Source: JBGTBQ01 sp041749275
GTDB taxonomy: Bacteria; Acidobacteriota; Blastocatellia; Pyrinomonadales; Pyrinomonadaceae
Direction of reading: 5' to 3'
DNA length: 15,615 nt
NCBI GenBank assembly: GCA_041749275.1
Contig: JBGTBQ010000076.1
Span: forward strand, 1 to 15,615
Both the position numbers and the translations under genes were made by a program. Below are positions 14,610-15,615 of this stretch, piece after piece; the stretch's first letter is position 1; every line of letters begins with the position of its first letter. Below the pieces are notes generated by a model that worked only from the letters and a program-made list of their open reading frames with translations, did not search any database and had not been told where the DNA came from.

Positions 14610-15551
14610 GTGGAAAAGACCGAAACCAGCCCGTTTGATATAGGCCGACGTTACCCTAAGGGGGCACTGCTGGAGGCGCGCGTACAAACCATTAAGCCTT
14701 TCGAGGCCGTTCTGGAGTTATGCGATGGCACAAAAGGGATTATTCGTAACCGTGAGTTGTCTTGGGAACGCGAGCCTAGTCACCCGCAAGAGGTTCTGAA
14801 AGTCGGACAGAAGGTAAAAGTCTTAGTCATCGGCATAGATCGCATGCGCTCGCGGTTGAAACTCAGCCTGCGGCAAGCGGTAACAGACCCTTGGAAGGGG
14901 ATAGATAAGCGCTATAAAGTTGGGCAGGTTGTTAGTTGCAAAGTGGTTGCGTTGGCGGGTGACGGGGGATTCTTGGAAGTGGAGCCGGCAGTGTGCGGCT
15001 TTGTGCGGCTTAACGAGGTATGTGTGCCGCCGCCGCATCACATCCATGACGTGCTCTGGATCGGTGATGCCACTGAGGCTGTCGTTACGGAATTAAGACA
15101 TGAGGAGCGGCGTATCGGACTGAGTATAAAGCGGCGCTTACAGCTTCTGGAGCACCAAGTGGATGGCTTGCTCAGGCGGAAGCGCCTTGAGGCTGAGAAT
15201 AGCCGAAGGTCTTCGCTGGGAGAGTTGTTGAGCGAGCAAGAGCGGCTTTCCCTCTTGAGTTACTTGAGAGGCAGAGGGCATGGCGCGCCCGATGAAGATG
15301 CAGTAACTGAGATGCCGTCTGCCTTAACGAAAGTAATGAGGAGGATTTTACTCGCTGATGACAGCCCGAGTTTCCGAGGTTCGCTCCAGCGACTCCTGAC
15401 CAGATTAGGGCACAAGGTTGAGGCCGTTGACAGCGCCGAAAGAGCGGTAGAAGTATGCTCCAAAAATGAATTCGATCTATATGGAAGCTACACCAAGAAG
15501 TGGATAGGCGACCAGTGTAAGATGATGGTTGCAGAAAAACTACAAGGCTGA
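14610..15551 (+). CDS. Two S1 RNA-binding domains plus truncated receiver domain
   Basis: A 313-residue protein starting at GTG. Residues about 15-90 and 100-176 are two S1 (OB-fold) domains, as in ribosomal protein S1 and related RNA-binding proteins (GALLEARVQTIKPFEAVLEL with SRLKLSLRQ; VGQVVSCKVVALAGDGGFLEV with RRIGLSIKRR). A charged helical linker follows (177-240). From M243 a CheY-like receiver domain begins: RRILLAD250-D251-SPSFRGSLQRLL, then GHKVEAVDSAERAVEV and EFDL (287-290). There the family resemblance stops: the phosphoacceptor Asp and the second half are missing, replaced by 23 unrelated residues and a stop. Neither other frame continues the receiver, so it is not a simple frameshift. 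Composition is less GC-rich than upstream genes. Possibly a recombination-truncated gene; the RNA-binding part may still work. Confidence 0.75.
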   Translation: MEKTETSPFDIGRRYPKGALLEARVQTIKPFEAVLELCDGTKGIIRNRELSWEREPSHPQEVLKVGQKVKVLVIGIDRMRSRLKLSLRQAVTDPWKGIDKRYKVGQVVSCKVVALAGDGGFLEVEPAVCGFVRLNEVCVPPPHHIHDVLWIGDATEAVVTELRHEERRIGLSIKRRLQLLEHQVDGLLRRKRLEAENSRRSSLGELLSEQERLSLLSYLRGRGHGAPDEDAVTEMPSALTKVMRRILLADDSPSFRGSLQRLLTRLGHKVEAVDSAERAVEVCSKNEFDLYGSYTKKWIGDQCKMMVAEKLQG

Positions 15552-15560
15552 GGTTGCCAT

Positions 15561-15615
15561 GTGCTGAGTGAAGAGGATTATGCCGAAGCGTGTCGGCGGT
15601 ATAAGGACAAACGAA
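15561..15615 (+). CDS. Possible start of next gene, runs off edge
   Basis: From GTG 15561 a plus-strand frame stays open to the end of the window (LSEEDYAEACRRYKDKR, hydrophilic and helical). It is in the same frame as the S1 gene, separated from its TGA (15549-15551) by three codons. A weak GAGG lies 6 nt before the GTG. It could be a new short-spaced gene or the remainder of whatever replaced the receiver 3' end. Too short to identify. Confidence 0.3.
   Translation, partial: MLSEEDYAEACRRYKDKR

Overview
The window looks like chromosome from a GC-rich Gram-negative-type bacterium, most likely an Acidobacteriota of the Blastocatellia/Pyrinomonadales type. That placement is an inference from the gene mix: a PEP-CTERM surface protein, a B. 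subtilis-like fadN/fadA/fadE set, many exported hydrolases, and intergenic DNA full of short palindromic and heptamer repeats. No rRNA, tRNA, CRISPR array or transposase was seen.

Left edge (1-818): a low-complexity GC-rich stretch and a perfect hairpin are followed by an AT-rich island. The island holds one small minus-strand gene for a 55-residue four-cysteine zinc-ribbon-like protein. The gene has a terminator behind it, and a promoter plus an early terminator in front of it, which suggests attenuation or an independent small RNA.

Plus-strand block (819-6030): a SAM-dependent methyltransferase; an HTH-containing conserved protein; an exported class C beta-lactamase-fold serine hydrolase; an ArnT/PMT-like polytopic glycosyltransferase; and, after a 326-bp gap with two candidate promoters, a secreted PEP-CTERM protein. 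A perfect 17-bp stem-loop separates this block from the convergent minus-strand genes.

Minus-strand fatty-acid block (14206 down to 6157): FadN-like 3-hydroxyacyl-CoA dehydrogenase/enoyl-CoA hydratase, a DinB-fold protein, a YbaK-type aminoacyl-tRNA deacylase, FadA-like thiolase, FadE-like long-chain acyl-CoA dehydrogenase and an MBL-fold hydrolase. FadE, FadN and FadA together supply a full beta-oxidation cycle. In front of fadN is a palindrome, TGAATGA-N4-TCATTCA, with the half-sites and spacing of the TetR-family FadR operator of Bacillus. It lies between a -35-like and a -10-like hexamer, which predicts repression that acyl-CoA would relieve. Nearly every gap in this block carries a repeat: a 184-bp element with 60-bp inverted arms, an 88-bp element with perfect 25-bp arms, and heptamer repeats directly upstream of two start codons.

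Right edge (14277-15615): an array of four perfect stem-loops fills the divergent intergenic region. It is followed by a less GC-rich plus-strand gene encoding two S1 RNA-binding domains, a charged linker and the first half of a response-regulator receiver domain. The receiver breaks off before its phosphoacceptor aspartate, as if recombination had replaced the 3' end.
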